Positions 49,025 to 62,200 of a DNA stretch of 64,000 nucleotides are shown here, one piece after another. The DNA lies in contig CM057158.1 of the NCBI GenBank assembly GCA_029962745.1, positions 2,205,558 to 2,269,557 of the forward strand, read 5' to 3'. The notes beneath the pieces are model-generated. The model was not told where the DNA came from. It worked only from the letters and a program-made list of their open reading frames with translations, and made no database searches. How positions within the stretch are numbered: the first letter of the stretch is position 1; every line of letters begins with the position of its first letter. The translations under genes and the position numbers were made by a program. The stretch is from Echinometra lucunter (lineage: Eukaryota > Echinodermata > Echinoidea > Camarodonta > Echinometridae).

Positions 49025-49026
<2 letters not shown>

Positions 49027-49079
<53 letters not shown>
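49027..49079. repeat. (TA)n microsatellite
   Basis: 53 bases of pure TA. Confidence 0.97.
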
Positions 49080-49081
<2 letters not shown>

Positions 49082-49850
49082 AGGAGAGTGTGACATGCCT
49101 CATTTTTTTTCTCACTTCGTATTACTTTCGCATATTGAGTTGCATGTTGAAACTTCAGTTATTGCTCACATAATTTTACGACGGTAAAATTTGTATATAT
49201 ATATATTTCTTTTTCTTCCACCAAGAGTGAATGGTCTTGGTTATGAATGACATTTTTTATTCTCTTTTTGAATTCCATGACTTTAACGAATCAAACATAT
49301 TTCGACAAAAGAGACTTAAATTAATGTTTGAATATGCATCTGCTAGAACAGAAAGTCATGAACCATTCAGTTACTGAACCACAGTGCAAACATTAACGCA
49401 AACATTAGCATGGAAGTTTGTGCATTTAGAGAGGCATTACAGGCCCGTAATCATTTCGAAACCCAGAGAACATAAGTAGACTTCCGAAGAAAGGTGTCAA
49501 CCTTTAAATCAACACAGCAATCGTCACCGGAGCAAATGTCGAGTCACACCCCGAAGATTTGATCTTTAAAAAAGCGAAGAGTTCTGTATAATTAATACCA
49601 ATATTAATTTTTTATCAAATTAATTAATATATTTTTTTATTTTCCTGTGGTATTGCTTGTTTGTTTTTGCTTTTTGTTTTGCTAAATGTATTTCAAATTA
49701 ATTATGTATGACTTGTGAAAAGCAAAAATAAAGAAGAAAAACCGAATAAGATTGGAAGCAAGATTACATCGGTGGCACAAGTAATTTTATGTTTTCTTTA
49801 TTTCTTTAAACATATTCAATCCCTATGTTTTAAAAAGTTAATTGAATCAA

Positions 49851-49890
49851 CCCCCCCCCCCCCCCCAAAAAAAAAAAAAAAAAAAAAAAA
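49851..49890. repeat. C16-A24 double homopolymer
   Basis: 16 C followed directly by 24 A. Length is liable to sequencing error. Confidence 0.9.
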
Positions 49891-50804
49891 TCATCATTAG
49901 CAAATAATTACTTTTCCCTTCTAACCGATCCTAACATAAACTGATCAATAATCCAATTACTTCCGTGTCAAAATATGTTAAGAATAACGACGAAGAAAGT
50001 AACAGAAAAAAAACATGCACTCCAGAGGACAGGACACATCAGATGTAAATTGTAAACATGTTTTATCTTTTTATTCAAAGAAAGATTATTCCTAAATACT
50101 TGCATATATCCGTATGAGGTTAAATTGCAGTAATCATTGATACAAGGAATTAGTACATCGAAAAATAAGAAAATCTTCTTTTTATATGGGAAAGTTGAAC
50201 TCATTGTGACAGCACAATATAATTTACCAAAGTAAAGAGAATCACAACATTGAAAAAAAATTATGTTGTTGTTAACGAGTAAAAAATCGTTTTGAGAAAG
50301 CTTATTTCCCATGTTAATAAATTAATCTGCCTTACTAATTCATAAAATACCCCTTGATTTTATACCTTGTTGTTATGTACAACCTCAAACATCTTAGTAG
50401 GGAAAAGGAGAATCAAACAAGGAAATTACTTACCCAATTTTGTGAATGAAATTCTTAAATGCACCATGAATTTCACCACTACTTAAATATTCTACTGCAG
50501 GGTTATTTTGAGTCTACATGAATTCATCACAGTAAGACTACTACTACCTGTGTCTCAATAAAATGTTTATACATCTAAGACACTACAAAAAAAAGTTAAC
50601 TTCATGCTAATAAAAAATGAAAAATTAAACTTAAGTCGGGTGAAATTCTGCAATTGTTTCTCAAAATTAAGAAACGTCGAACACGGTAGGCATATAATCA
50701 TGTGGCAAGGGTAAAGAGAAAATAAGTCACTGGTGGGGGCATTTTGCAATATGATAGATGACATCAAGCAAGAATTTGGTGAATAGAAGGATCACTGCTA
50801 CAGA

Positions 50805-51425
50805 AAGAAAGAGGGGGGGGGGGTGGGAAGAGGTGGGGGGTGCACGAGCACTAAGAAAAATTGTCCTACATGTAAACCTAGTTGGTGGAAGCATAAAAAT
50901 ATTCACTGGTACAGTGGAAAGTGGTAAGAAAACAGCATATTATAGAAAAAAAGAGAGTGAGAAAAAGGGGAGGGGAGAAAAACAAGGTGAGAAAAAAGGA
51001 GAGTGAAATGAGGAGAGTGAGAAGGAAAAGGTGAAAATGAGGTAGAGTGTGACATAAAAAAAAACAGGAAAGTGGGAGAGAATAAGAAAAAGAGAAAGAG
51101 AGGAAGAAAGAGAAAGGTAAGAAAGACAAGGTGGGAAAGAAAAGTGAGAAAGAAGAAAAATAAGGTGAGAAAAGGAGAGTGAGAAATAAAAGGTGGAAAA
51201 GAGGGAGAGTGTGATATAGAAGAGGTGAGTAAAGGGTGAGAAAGAGGTAGACTGGGAGAGAATGAGAAAGAGAAATATAAGAGAGAGAGAGTGGGAAAGA
51301 CAAAGTGAGAGTGAGAAAGAATAGGTAAGAAAAGGAAATAGGTAAAAAAGTAAAAGGTGAGACAGGGAGGGAGTGAGCAAGAGAAAAATGAGAAAGAAGG
51401 AGCAATAAATAAAAGGTAAGAAAAT
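50805..51425. repeat. Purine-rich (GAGAAAGAG)n minisatellite
   Basis: 620 bp almost entirely A and G on the plus strand, with variants of gtgagaaa, ggagagtga and gaaagag. Long ORFs on the minus strand (Phe/Leu/Ser-rich, up to 223 codons, three frames) are products of the bias and were rejected. Confidence 0.9.
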
Positions 51426-51456
51426 GGGAGAGGGTGACAGACAACCCCCAACACAC

Positions 51457-51459
<3 letters not shown>

Positions 51460-51511
<52 letters not shown>
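51460..51511. repeat. (CA)n microsatellite
   Basis: About 26 CA repeats, directly beside the purine-rich tract. Confidence 0.97.
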
Positions 51512-51512
<1 letters not shown>

Positions 51513-52030
51513 ATACAAACACAGAGAAATGGACTGGGGAACTGTGCAATTAGTGATCAGCAATAGGAAAGAAACCAACAATAAGCACCGTTTTTTTCCA
51601 GCTTTAAAGTTATCCTTTCCATTTACAGAATTAAGGAGAATTATATCAAATCATAAACAGAAAAAAAAAATTGTAATGAATATGGTGCATTTAAATACAA
51701 GTACATATATTCAATCTTCTTTTCATCTAATGCCTGTTATCTGCATGTAGCTACAGACAGACCATTGAAGATTCTGTACAGGCATGTTCTGCATCTTCCC
51801 AGAGTTCATATCTAACAAATGACAAATGAGCACTAATGACAAGACAAATGTATCCATTCATAGAAAAACCTGTTTGATAAATAATGAAAGAGTTGTAACA
51901 TAGCTTAAGCCTAACATTAAGCAAGCACTGAACATACTTCATGCTTACATATTCTGTACTGTACAAGTATTTACAAAAAGAAAAGTAATGATCATCAAGA
52001 AAATACTGACAAGGAAAACATTGTGAAAAA

Positions 52031-52235
52031 AATGTCTCGGTACAAAAAAAATTCTTTGGCACAGTAAGATAGCACACAAGATTGTCACATTCTTATAAAT
52101 AAATGTTTTTAGCATCAAACATCTTCTGTATGAAAGAAAATATCTTGGTACAAAAAAACAAAAAAAATTCTTTAACAGTTTAAGATAGCATGCTTTGTCA
52201 CATTCTCACAGACAAATACTTTAGCACCAAACCAT
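52031..52235. repeat. About 105-bp tandem duplication
   Basis: ctcggtacaaaaaaaattct, gtaagatagca, gtcacattct and tagcatcaaac recur from 52141 as cttggtacaaaaaaac, aattcttta, taagatagca, gtcacattct, tagcaccaaac. Confidence 0.75.
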
Positions 52236-53033
52236 ACTCAGCTGTAATCACACACTTATCTTCATAAGACTGACTGAAAAAAAAAAAAAAAAAAAAAAAA
52301 AGAAAAACTGCTATCTTAAATGTTATTCAATACAGGTGAACCAAAACAATCCTCCTAAGTTTTTGTAATGACTAAAACTAAAAAAACATAACAAGAAAGA
52401 AAACTTTTTGTCCTAAATAATAATAAATGTATTATCACTATGGCAATTGTTAGGCACTTCAAACAAATGATACCTACCAAATATCTAATGAGCACAAAAA
52501 TATGGTGAAAACGTGCCTGCTGTGAATGCAATCCGTTACCATGTCAAATATTTTTTTCAGATAACATCTTGAAAATGAGATAGCACTTTGGGTATAATTA
52601 CAACCTTTGGCAAATAATACCTCTGGCCCAATTCGGCAAGCATGAAAAGAAGTTCAAACCATCTCAGCAGAACTTTTACGTATAACTAATTTCGCATCCA
52701 ACATGTCTTACAGAAATGAAATGAAATGTAACAAATTTACCAAAAGAAAGTTACTGCAGCAAAAATTGGCATTCTATGGCAAATATGGCACTTCAAAACG
52801 CATGAAAGTGCCATCATACACACAAAAATAAATCAAATACATTGTGTTATTACCTATTTCTACTTTTCTTTATATTCCATGAATACTATGGACTGTCAAA
52901 GTACTGTTGATATTTAGATTTTTCTTTCATAAATCTTCATAAAGATACATGTATTAATAGTTTTCAGCAAACAGTTCACAAAACACATGTAGATATGGGA
53001 TAAAAAAAACAAGATGAATACAACTGCATGACC

Positions 53034-53692
53034 TATATGCCTCCACCTATGTTCAGTTACCTTCATGGCTCAAACTGTTCTTAATTTATTGTGATAACCA
53101 GAATAAAACACCTTTAATTACATATTAACTGACTTTTTGATCTTTGACCTAAAAACCCAAAAGTCTGATCACTTTGTCTCCTCAAAGTCATGTATACATA
53201 TACAGGTAGTTGAAATATTATGAACCTTTAATTTAATGCCTATCGACCTACATGACCTTTGACCTACATACCCCTCAATCTAAACAGAACTTTTTTCTAT
53301 AGTGATGCATACTATCATGACTTTGAAGGTCACACTTCAAATAGTTCTTGAGATAACTTCTGTGACCTTTGACCTACATATTCCAAAATCTAATGACATA
53401 GTCTTCTATGGGGATGCATACTAGCACAAAGTTTGAATCTCATATCTCACATGGTTTTGAGATATTATGTTAATGAGGCTAACATCTGAAATTTCATAAA
53501 TTAACCTCTGCAGCTTTTGTCCTTTGACCTACATACATGAAATCTTATCAGATTGTCTTCCCATGGTGACACATACTAGGGCCAAGTTTGAAGTTCATAC
53601 CTCAAACGGTTCTTAAAATATCACATTAATGATCAAGCAGGATGGACGGACAACCCAGAAATATAATGCCTCCGGTGGGTGGAGGCTTGAAA
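53034..53692. repeat. Dispersed repeat family B, copy 2 (DR1-like motifs)
   Basis: Starts tatatgcctccacctatg and ends ccggtgggtggaggcttg, an inverted pair. The interior repeats tgacctttgacctacata about four times in units of about 120-130 bp with catactagcac...gtttgaa in each. Diverged from copies 1 and 3. Confidence 0.75.
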
Positions 53693-54876
53693 AATGCAAA
53701 CACGGCAAGTAATAAAATGAGGTACAAAAACACACACATATCAGCTTAAGAAACATAATGTACACTGAACGTAAACAAATTCTCACTGAAACCCACTGAA
53801 AATGAATGCTGTACATGTATTGAAATGAAATGACTTCCAATGGGCTAAGCAGCTTTATCAAAATTCACACACATCTTTTTGTACTGTAAGGCACATTTTT
53901 ATTGTAAACTCTTACAAAGTGTGCCTTCTTTCCTTGACTAACTGTATAAATAAACTTGATAGAACTTGCATTAGATGGATACTTCTTGGCAATAATTCTG
54001 AATAGGGGAAATCAAACTTGAAGGCACAAAAGTAAGCTACCAGGAACACAAATCAAACCAGTGAAGTTTTTAAAGTAGGTTGCTTTCATCATTATGTCAA
54101 ACAATACACACAAACAAAAAAGTGTTGTGACATTTCAACAGTTTTGAGGTACAATACTAAGTTGTCAAATAACTCACACTGGAAAAGATCCATTACAAGG
54201 GCACAATTTTCAGACTAGCTTTTGGATGAAAAATGTGGGCCTTTAAATCTCAAGAGAATGCTGTTTCTAGCAACAATAATTCAGCCTTTTCATTCTATAC
54301 TCTTCAAGGTAATAAACCCCCCAAAATACATTACATTATCAATTGCTGGTCAACTTAAAGCCCTTGTACAAGTTGCTCCTCCACCCCTTCAAAAAAGTTG
54401 TTGATCGTATCTTCTCAAGTAAATGACGAGAAATATTCACCTTTGATTTTCCTTTTTTATTTGATCTCTAGTCAATGAAATACATCCACTTGAGGTAGGC
54501 ACTCATATTTAAGCAAAGAGACAAGGACCCAAGCACACAGGCTAAAAGTTCACTTTGGCATGTCATAATGTTTATCATTAATACTGTTCTACTTTACATC
54601 TGCTATGGCTTTTTATTTTTCTAGGAAATCCATGTCTAAAAGATGACTGTAATAACATTTTTAGTGCACTTGGTGTTTATAATATATTCCACAAATGCAG
54701 TGAACCGAATCCCATCTCCCTCTCCAAACAAGATGAATACAAGGAAAGAGTAACACACAATTGATTTCAAATTAGTACTTATGCATTAGTACTGATAATC
54801 CCTTTTCTTAGTCTCTGTGGCAGAAAAGCCTCATGCTAAACAAGTTATCCAATAAAGTTTATTTCTACTATTACTT

Positions 54877-54877
<1 letters not shown>

Positions 54878-54960
<83 letters not shown>

Positions 54961-54982
54961 ACTACTACTACTACTACTACCG

Positions 54983-55032
<50 letters not shown>

Positions 55033-55090
55033 GACTACTAACTACTACTACTACCACTACTACTACTACTACTACTACTAACTACTACTA

Positions 55091-55189
<99 letters not shown>
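54878..55189. repeat. 312-bp (CTA)n triplet array
   Basis: Nearly pure CTA with single-base slips and a duplicated inner block (gactactaactactactac... / taactactactactaccac). ORFs over it (poly-Thr, poly-Val) were rejected. Confidence 0.97.
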
Positions 55190-55518
55190 AACTATTCCTA
55201 CCACCACCACCACTGATACTACTACTATCTTTCAATTCTTATTACTTTCTACTGTAATGGTCCTAACCTGGAACTTTGTGACCCAATGAAAGATCAGAGT
55301 GGTTTTGGTGGTAATGAGTGGGTCATTATTAATGAAGCAACCCCCGTATTACTCCTTACAGTTGCATTAAAGGGGATACTGACTCTCAGGGTCTTCAAAA
55401 ACTCCAGATGGGGTAAAAGGTTTGCAAAGCTTGAGAACCACTGCAATTACAATTTTTTCGAATGAGATATAAATCAGTCTTTACAATGGCATCAGATTGT
55501 TGTGAAAGTCCATGTCAT

Positions 55519-55524
55519 TTTAAT
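55519..55524 (-). terminator. Possible poly(A) signal (ATTAAA) of the MIF4G gene
   Basis: tttaat on the plus strand reads ATTAAA on the coding strand, 263 bases after the stop codon. The next AATAAA is about 920 bases downstream, beyond the CTA array. Such hexamers are common in AT-rich DNA. Confidence 0.2.
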
Positions 55525-55786
55525 GGCATACTTATGCAAGAATATCTTATCCCCCATAAAGAGCTTCATATCAGCTCTGACAGATTTGCAGAGCACATAT
55601 TTGCCGAAGTGATGAGATTCTATGCCCTATGAAATGCAGAACTTCATATCCAAGATTATTGTGTCCATTCCATACTAAGAGTCTGTCTGACATACTAGAT
55701 GCCATCCCTGGATGACAGTAGTATCTGACGACAACCACAGTAAAATCTGATACCTTGCTTACACTCAAATGCTGATTCAATCCTTT

Positions 55787-56215
55787 TCAATTCCAATCTT
55801 CCTTTGCTGTCCAACCAGCATAGTTACCAGCTTTCGCTGGAGGTTTTTGAAGAGTTGTTTGCTCTGCTGAATCCACTAGGTGACCGTGTGCCTGACCAGA
55901 TCTGGAATCTCCAGCTCCTTTGTAGGTAGAGCTTAGACTGACAAAGCCCTTAGAGGATGTAGCCTGAGGGTGAGTTGTCTGACCCTTTGCCTGAAGGTCA
56001 GCTGCTGGTCCTGGTGCCCCAGTGGTGATGCCTTTCTCAATGACCTCTTTGAAGACTTCTCGGAAGGTTGGGACCTCAGGTTGTAGAGCAGGTACTGAGG
56101 ACATGTTGTCAAAGGCACCCTCTGTTTTCTTGACAGGGTGATAACCATTGTTGTTGACATCTGATGGAGGTGGCGAGTGGATTACAGGAGGCTTGCTGAT
56201 ACTCTGGTCTGATGT
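55787..56215 (-). CDS. MIF4G gene, last exon
   Basis: 429 bases with the TGA at 55787-55789. Acceptor actatgcag|ACA. Low-complexity, Pro/Ser/Thr-rich start (SKPPVIHSPPPSD), a short helix-like stretch (PTFREVFKEVIEKGI) and the C-terminus GNYAGWTAKEDWN. The Trp-containing end may be a short interaction motif. Confidence 0.88.
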   Translation of the reverse strand, partial: TSDQSISKPPVIHSPPPSDVNNNGYHPVKKTEGAFDNMSSVPALQPEVPTFREVFKEVIEKGITTGAPGPAADLQAKGQTTHPQATSSKGFVSLSSTYKGAGDSRSGQAHGHLVDSAEQTTLQKPPAKAGNYAGWTAKEDWN

Positions 56216-59200
56216 CTGCATAGTGAATTATATAAAGTGATCGATAACATCATTTTCTAGAGATTCAGATAACGCAGCATAAGTACATACATGTAAAAAT
56301 GAAATTACTAGGAACTTCTTATAGGGTTCTCAATATGTTTCATAGAAGGAACCAGTACACCTTATCAGGTGAATCAAAATGTTGTCTGTAAATTACAACC
56401 TTTCATATGCCATGGTATTTTCATGAATTTAGTAAAAGGATACAGATTCATGAATGTGTCTGACATTAAGAGTAACTAAAAGTTGAATACCAGTAAAAGA
56501 TCATTCGCTTATATTTCCATGACCATATTGTGCATTAATGAGTCAAAAATTATATCAGCACGATATTTTCCATTCAAAATCATACTTCCTAGCTGAAAAT
56601 CACATAATGTTAGAATATGAACAATGATTGTATTTAAGCTTGATTCCACTCCTATTTCTAAAGCTACCAAAAAAGCTACCAAAGAGATCACCACCTTAAC
56701 CCACTCCCTAGAGTCACCAGGTAGTCCCTCCATTAAACCCATGGGAATTGGCCTAACTCTGTGGTCAACCAGTTTACTGAGCCAGCACAACTACTTACCC
56801 CTTCTCCTAGGATCTGACGTGGAGTGAGAAGGATATGTGATGAGGCAGACCCTGGTATCCATGCTGACTGATCGGTTTGTGATTCTCCCTCCTTCTTATC
56901 ATCGGGCAGATCAAATCTCACCTTCATGGTACCCTTCATTAAAATTTCAAATAAATTTCCAGAATTATTTCATGACTGAATTCGTGTACTCATAAACAGT
57001 TATAGAACTATGTAAATACTGCACAACATTTCAGAGTAAAGGCTACAAGAATGCTGTCACATGAATCATACATGCTAGCAAACTAAACAAAAGACAAATG
57101 TAGAAGAAGCCATTTTGAATGAAAAAGATCTAGGATGAAAGTCACTGGTTTTTAGTGTTTTCAGAACAATGGTTTTCAAAAAGGAAAATTTCTCATTTGT
57201 ATTTGATTATGAAAAGGAAATAAATGTTACAGCTGAACCTGAACCTAAAAAAAAAAGGGAGATGAAATGAAATAAAATGTTTAATCTTGAACAGGAAGTT
57301 ATACAATACAAACTATAAATGGATCGTGACCTGTTATAAGTTGGTGAAGCACCTAGGACAGATCCAATTAGATTCACAAGTGTTGGGTTAGGAACTAATC
57401 AAATCACTGATGATGGGTTTTACCTCTTGACTGCTGGCACTTGGTGATCGTCCCCTGAATGATCCCGGTCTCTCAGGTTGCTTGGCTCTGTCTCCATCTC
57501 CTAAAATTGGTGAGGGTGTGGAGATATTGGCTCCAGTGAATCTAGCATCTCCACTTCCAAGTACCCCTGCTGCAGATCCAGGCCTGCGCCAATCATTTGG
57601 AGAGCGTGGCCTCAAGGACTCGTCCTGCCCCCCTTGTTGGCTTCCTCCTAGTGGGTCTCCCAGTACTCCCGACGTAGACCCAGGTCTGCGCCAATCATTA
57701 GGAGAGAGTGGTCTCAAGGACACCTCCTCCCCTCCTACTGCAAGGGTTTGTTCCCCTGTGCTTCTTGCTGCCGCTCCATCTCCTAGTATCCCTACAGAAG
57801 ATCCAGGTCTCCGCCAATCAGCTGGAGACTGTGGTCTCAGGGATGCCTCCTGTCCTCCTTGGATGTCTCCCTGCCAAGTTGCAGGATGTGTAACATCCAC
57901 CCTCTCCACTCTTCTGCTGTACCTGGCTCCTTCAGTTCCTTGCACCAATCTCTCTTCTCCTCTTCCTGCAACATCTAGGGGGTCCTTGGCTCCTGCACCT
58001 TGGGGCCAGCTCAAGGTTCTCTGCCGCATTCTATCACCAACAGTGCCTGTTGGGTCTTGGTTGTTTCTACCACTAGACCGTCTAAGCCTTAGGTTAGGGT
58101 CAGATCGTAGGTGGCAACCCATCAGAAGGATATCATTCCTTGATCCTTGTTGAAACAGCACCCCAGGATCACTGAAGGCATGTCTCTGAATAATGGAATA
58201 AAATGGTCTATGTAAAACAACAGAACAATTCATTTAATGCAGAAAAAACATACACTCTGGTGAAAATCCCTTTCCGATTATTTCTTACACTGATTTTCTT
58301 CTACTCATATATTCCAACCACAATTTGAACAAACCACCACCTGACAACCTAAGCAATAACCCAATATCTTTGAAGAAATGAAACACGAAAAACAATCAAT
58401 ACAGTAATTGCAGGATATACATACCCCCCCCCCCCAAAAAAAGAGTTCTTTAAAGCAAATCAATTTCAGTAATAGTGCACCTCAAAATGCAATTATAACA
58501 ACTTCTTAAATCATACTCCAAAACTACACTAGAGTCTAAATTGGAATACTACAATGATCAAATATGTGTTAATTAGATCATAAGTGTGTGTCACTGTGTC
58601 CAAACACCTATATCTCTGATGTTAGTATCATGAGCAAATAGCAGTTAATAATGTCTATGTGCAATAGGGAAAATTGCTGTGTGCTAGAAATAGACCCAGA
58701 AACACTTACCTGAATGATATAACCTACATCACTGTGACAGATAGTATGCCTTAAGACTGAAGGCATCTCCTTAGAGAAGGGCGACTTCCACAGGTCAAGC
58801 AGGAAGGATCGAGTGTAGCGCACTGGCTTGCCATCATTCACTGGAAGGAAGTTTTGAAACAATAAATTCAAGAATGGATGAAGAATTAAAACTAGATGAA
58901 TCCTCGACCCGACCACACGTGGTCGAAATTTATGCCTCCACCTTTGCCAGATCAGAAATATATCACTTTTAATTATGGGAAATGTATTAGGTGCATTTTT
59001 TTTCCCAGAAAACTGGAAAAATGGTTCTATTTAAATGACATTGTGTCAGCAACATTTGAAGTTGATCATCAAATAGTTATTAAGTTATTGCGAGAGCGAG
59101 CAATTTCCAGATATACAATGAGTGAATGACATCCATGACCTTTGACCTTTGACCTTGTGACCCCCAACTCTAATCAGATCATTGTCCCTCCCATATGCAT

Positions 59201-62200
59201 ACATGACTTATGTTTGAGGTTGATCCGCCAAATGGTTCTTAAGCTATCGCGAGAACAGGCCATTTTCATGTATACAATGACCTCTATGACCTCGTGAGTG
59301 ACCCCAAAATCTAATCTGATTATCGTCCCTCCGATATGCATACATGAGCCAAGTTTCAAGTTAAATAGTTCTTAAGTTATCACGAGAACGAAAACGGGAC
59401 GGACGGATGGACAACCCGAAAACATAATGCCTCTGGCAACCACATTCGGTGGGCGGAGGCATAAAAAAAAATGTATCTAATCACAGAGTATGCTTTCACT
59501 GAAAATTCACAGAGAGTATACCGATATGGGGTACACGCTTCTCAGCCTTTTGGCTAAGATCATGTGTAGTATCACATTTCATTTATTTATCCATTCATTT
59601 ATCTATCTACGAATTCGTTTATCAATTGATTCATTTAGTTATTATGGTTCGATACTAAAATATCAACTAAAACTTTATTTCCTCAAAGCTCTAAGGTCAT
59701 GACTAGGTTGGTCCAGTGTTGGCATTAAAAATTTGGTTAATGCTGTAAAACCTAATGAAAATGTTGGAATTACAATGATATTCTTAAATGCATTGGTTAA
59801 CATGTTATAATTTGCAAAAAACTCATTCTGCTACTTGAAAATGGGATAAGGGTTATAGCATAGAAATACCAGTCTGAAAGTTTCAACGAATAATATCCAC
59901 AGGAAGTATTTTTAAATATTAGAAATGTGAACCAATGTTTGAAAAACATACAAGGGTCCATTGCACAGACTAGACGTAAGGAGAGTGCATGCGCGCATGG
60001 CTCACCGGACCGTACTGTGTGTATTGGCATATCACGCGGAGGAAGACAGATAACAGTCTTTTTTATTACTGGAGCAAAATGGTCCTCTTATTTATTGCCT
60101 CTAAGACCAAAAATAATAAAATCGCAGTTTGCATCTTACTAACAGTTTTTCATTTCAAATTATGGTTGGTTCAGGGTTTTTGAGTACAAATACAAGTACT
60201 CTCATACACATGTTTAATCTTAATTTGAGAATTTTTTAATTCGGCTGCTCACAAAGTTAGCCAATGCCCTTAAGTTGATGGTAGAGAAGGAATTCAAATA
60301 ATTCTCACTACCTCTTCTCTTATAGCTATCAGGCAGCTTGGCTGACAGCAACCTGGAGAGTTCATCATCCAGCTCTGAGGTAGACTCCATCATCAGATCC
60401 TGCACCTCATGTTCTGGTATGATGAAATCCTCCGAGCCATCTGACTCGTAGGTTATGTCCGACGTCGTCAACCACTGCTCGTCTTCGTCATCATCGGTGT
60501 CGTCGCATAACGGGACAGACTTGGCTACATGGGTCATGGCCACCATGTCAGGGCTGGGTGGGGCTACTTGGAGAGGGGGTAGAGGGATGGGGGAGTATCG
60601 CCCTGAACCTGCTCAAAATTAAAACATGGAAGGGGATTATGGTCAAGAGTTGGTAATTTAGTCACTCCATCACTTTCCATCCATTGCTGTGATAATACCA
60701 TTCCCATTTTATTTCCAAAGAAATAATTTTCATCATGCCTTCAGTATACAGTGATCACTGCATGTATGAAATGTTACTAACAAAGAATAATTCTTTCTTC
60801 CATAAACTTGCAGGAGAAAATCTTTAGATAATTTTGCAAATTCATAACAATTTTTTTCTGATATACCCATAACAAAGAGATTTACCAATCAAAAACATGT
60901 TAAGATTAATGGTAAATATATATACACTTTTTGCTAAAAAGAATAGTATGGTATTTATGATATAGAAATATACAACACAAATGGTTAATATTACAGGAAT
61001 GATTTCACAAAATAATGGCCAAGCTACCTCTTTGTCTCAATTACATAGTTTACTTTCCTCACTAATAAGCTACTGTAACAAAAGACAAAGATACCAAGGA
61101 TGCTGCTGTTTTGAGGGAAATTACAGGAGACTCACTTTTTTCAGTTCATAGCTAATGATATCCCCTGATAAGTCCATGAATTGCTGACTTTTCTCTAATT
61201 CTCTGACATTTCCATGGCTGGAATGGGAGAATTCATTTTTACGTTTTTCTCTCATTTCCAAGATAGCTGAGATCTGTGTGTAAAACTGACCTTGACTGGG
61301 TGGCCTTTGGCTCTTGATGACAACCTGTTCCTGGGGATAAGCAACTTCAGGAGGCTTTACTGGAGAAGACAAGTCTTGTGGATGAGCCTTCAATGAAATA
61401 AAAAGAACCACCTCAATCACTCAAAAACAACAACAACTATTTTCTTCCCTTCACACAAGGTCTAATTTTATTTGACTGATTGAATTCAAGCCTTCTAAAC
61501 TCTAACTGTAACCATAATGTGAGTCACAGTGAATTTGAATTTGAATTTGAAGTTTATTCTCATATTTCACATAACATAAAATATAACAATTATTTAACAA
61601 TAACATAGTAGGTCTCATTTCAATATATTTTCTTTGAAAATAAACTGGATCTAGAATTAAAAAACAAAAACAAATAAAAACAAAAACAAAAAACGAAAAT
61701 CCAACAAACATTCAAAAATAAAAATCAATGCTCTTATCACGATATCAACCTCATGGTACGTACACTACAAGCTATGAAGTAGACCATTATGAAGAGCACA
61801 TAATAAGCAAAATCAACACATTAACCAGAAAAGGCACCTTTAACATTAAGAAAACAATAATAAAAAAACAACTAAACAAGCACCCCCCCCCCCCCCCCCA
61901 AAGTAAAGAAAGAATGTCTAATGCAATTGCAGAATCTTTTGCATATATATTCAATAATGAACATGTATTTTGCAGGCTTCATGAATTCTACAATTTTTAC
62001 ATTGTGATTGCAACATGAAATGTTCATGAATCTGGATAACTTGCAAAACTTGTAAAAGGTACTAGTGTTGTTACCTCAATGCAAGCTGAACACTAAATTA
62101 ACAGAAATACTTAATAATAATAATAGGCATTTATATGGCACCATCTATCTAGAAAAATTATATTCCGAGGCGCACAAGAAAAGAAAAGAAAAGAAAAGAT

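Larger units (their letters stand above)
42891..55786. other. Intergenic region between PLC-gamma and the MIF4G gene
   Basis: 12.9 kb. It holds the PLC-gamma 5' side, a large palindrome (43185-43944), a GGCGGCCG-rich element (45317-46218), a MITE (46242-46387), TA/CA/CT microsatellites, purine-rich and duplicated tracts (50805-52235), a family B repeat (53034-53692) and a TAC array (54878-55189). At 47690-47846 there is a decayed sequence ending gaatatgggcc like the MITE at 98-416. No coding region was found; ORFs at 44398-44682 and 49968-50312 have no recognisable features. No TATA box or CpG island could be assigned. Confidence 0.7.
58841..60311. other. MIF4G gene intron with repeat B and U2 fragment
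   Basis: 1.47 kb carrying family B copy 3 (58929-59465) and a U2 snRNA-like fragment (59533-59573). The rest is AT-rich. Confidence 0.8.

Noticed and set aside
50878..51549. 223-codon minus-strand ORF with hydrophobic stretches
   Set aside because: Lies over the purine-rich tract and CA repeat; overlapping frames give the same kind of product.
57482..58153. 223-codon plus-strand ORF
   Set aside because: Antisense shadow of the DWRRPGS exon; the minus strand has splice signals and phase.
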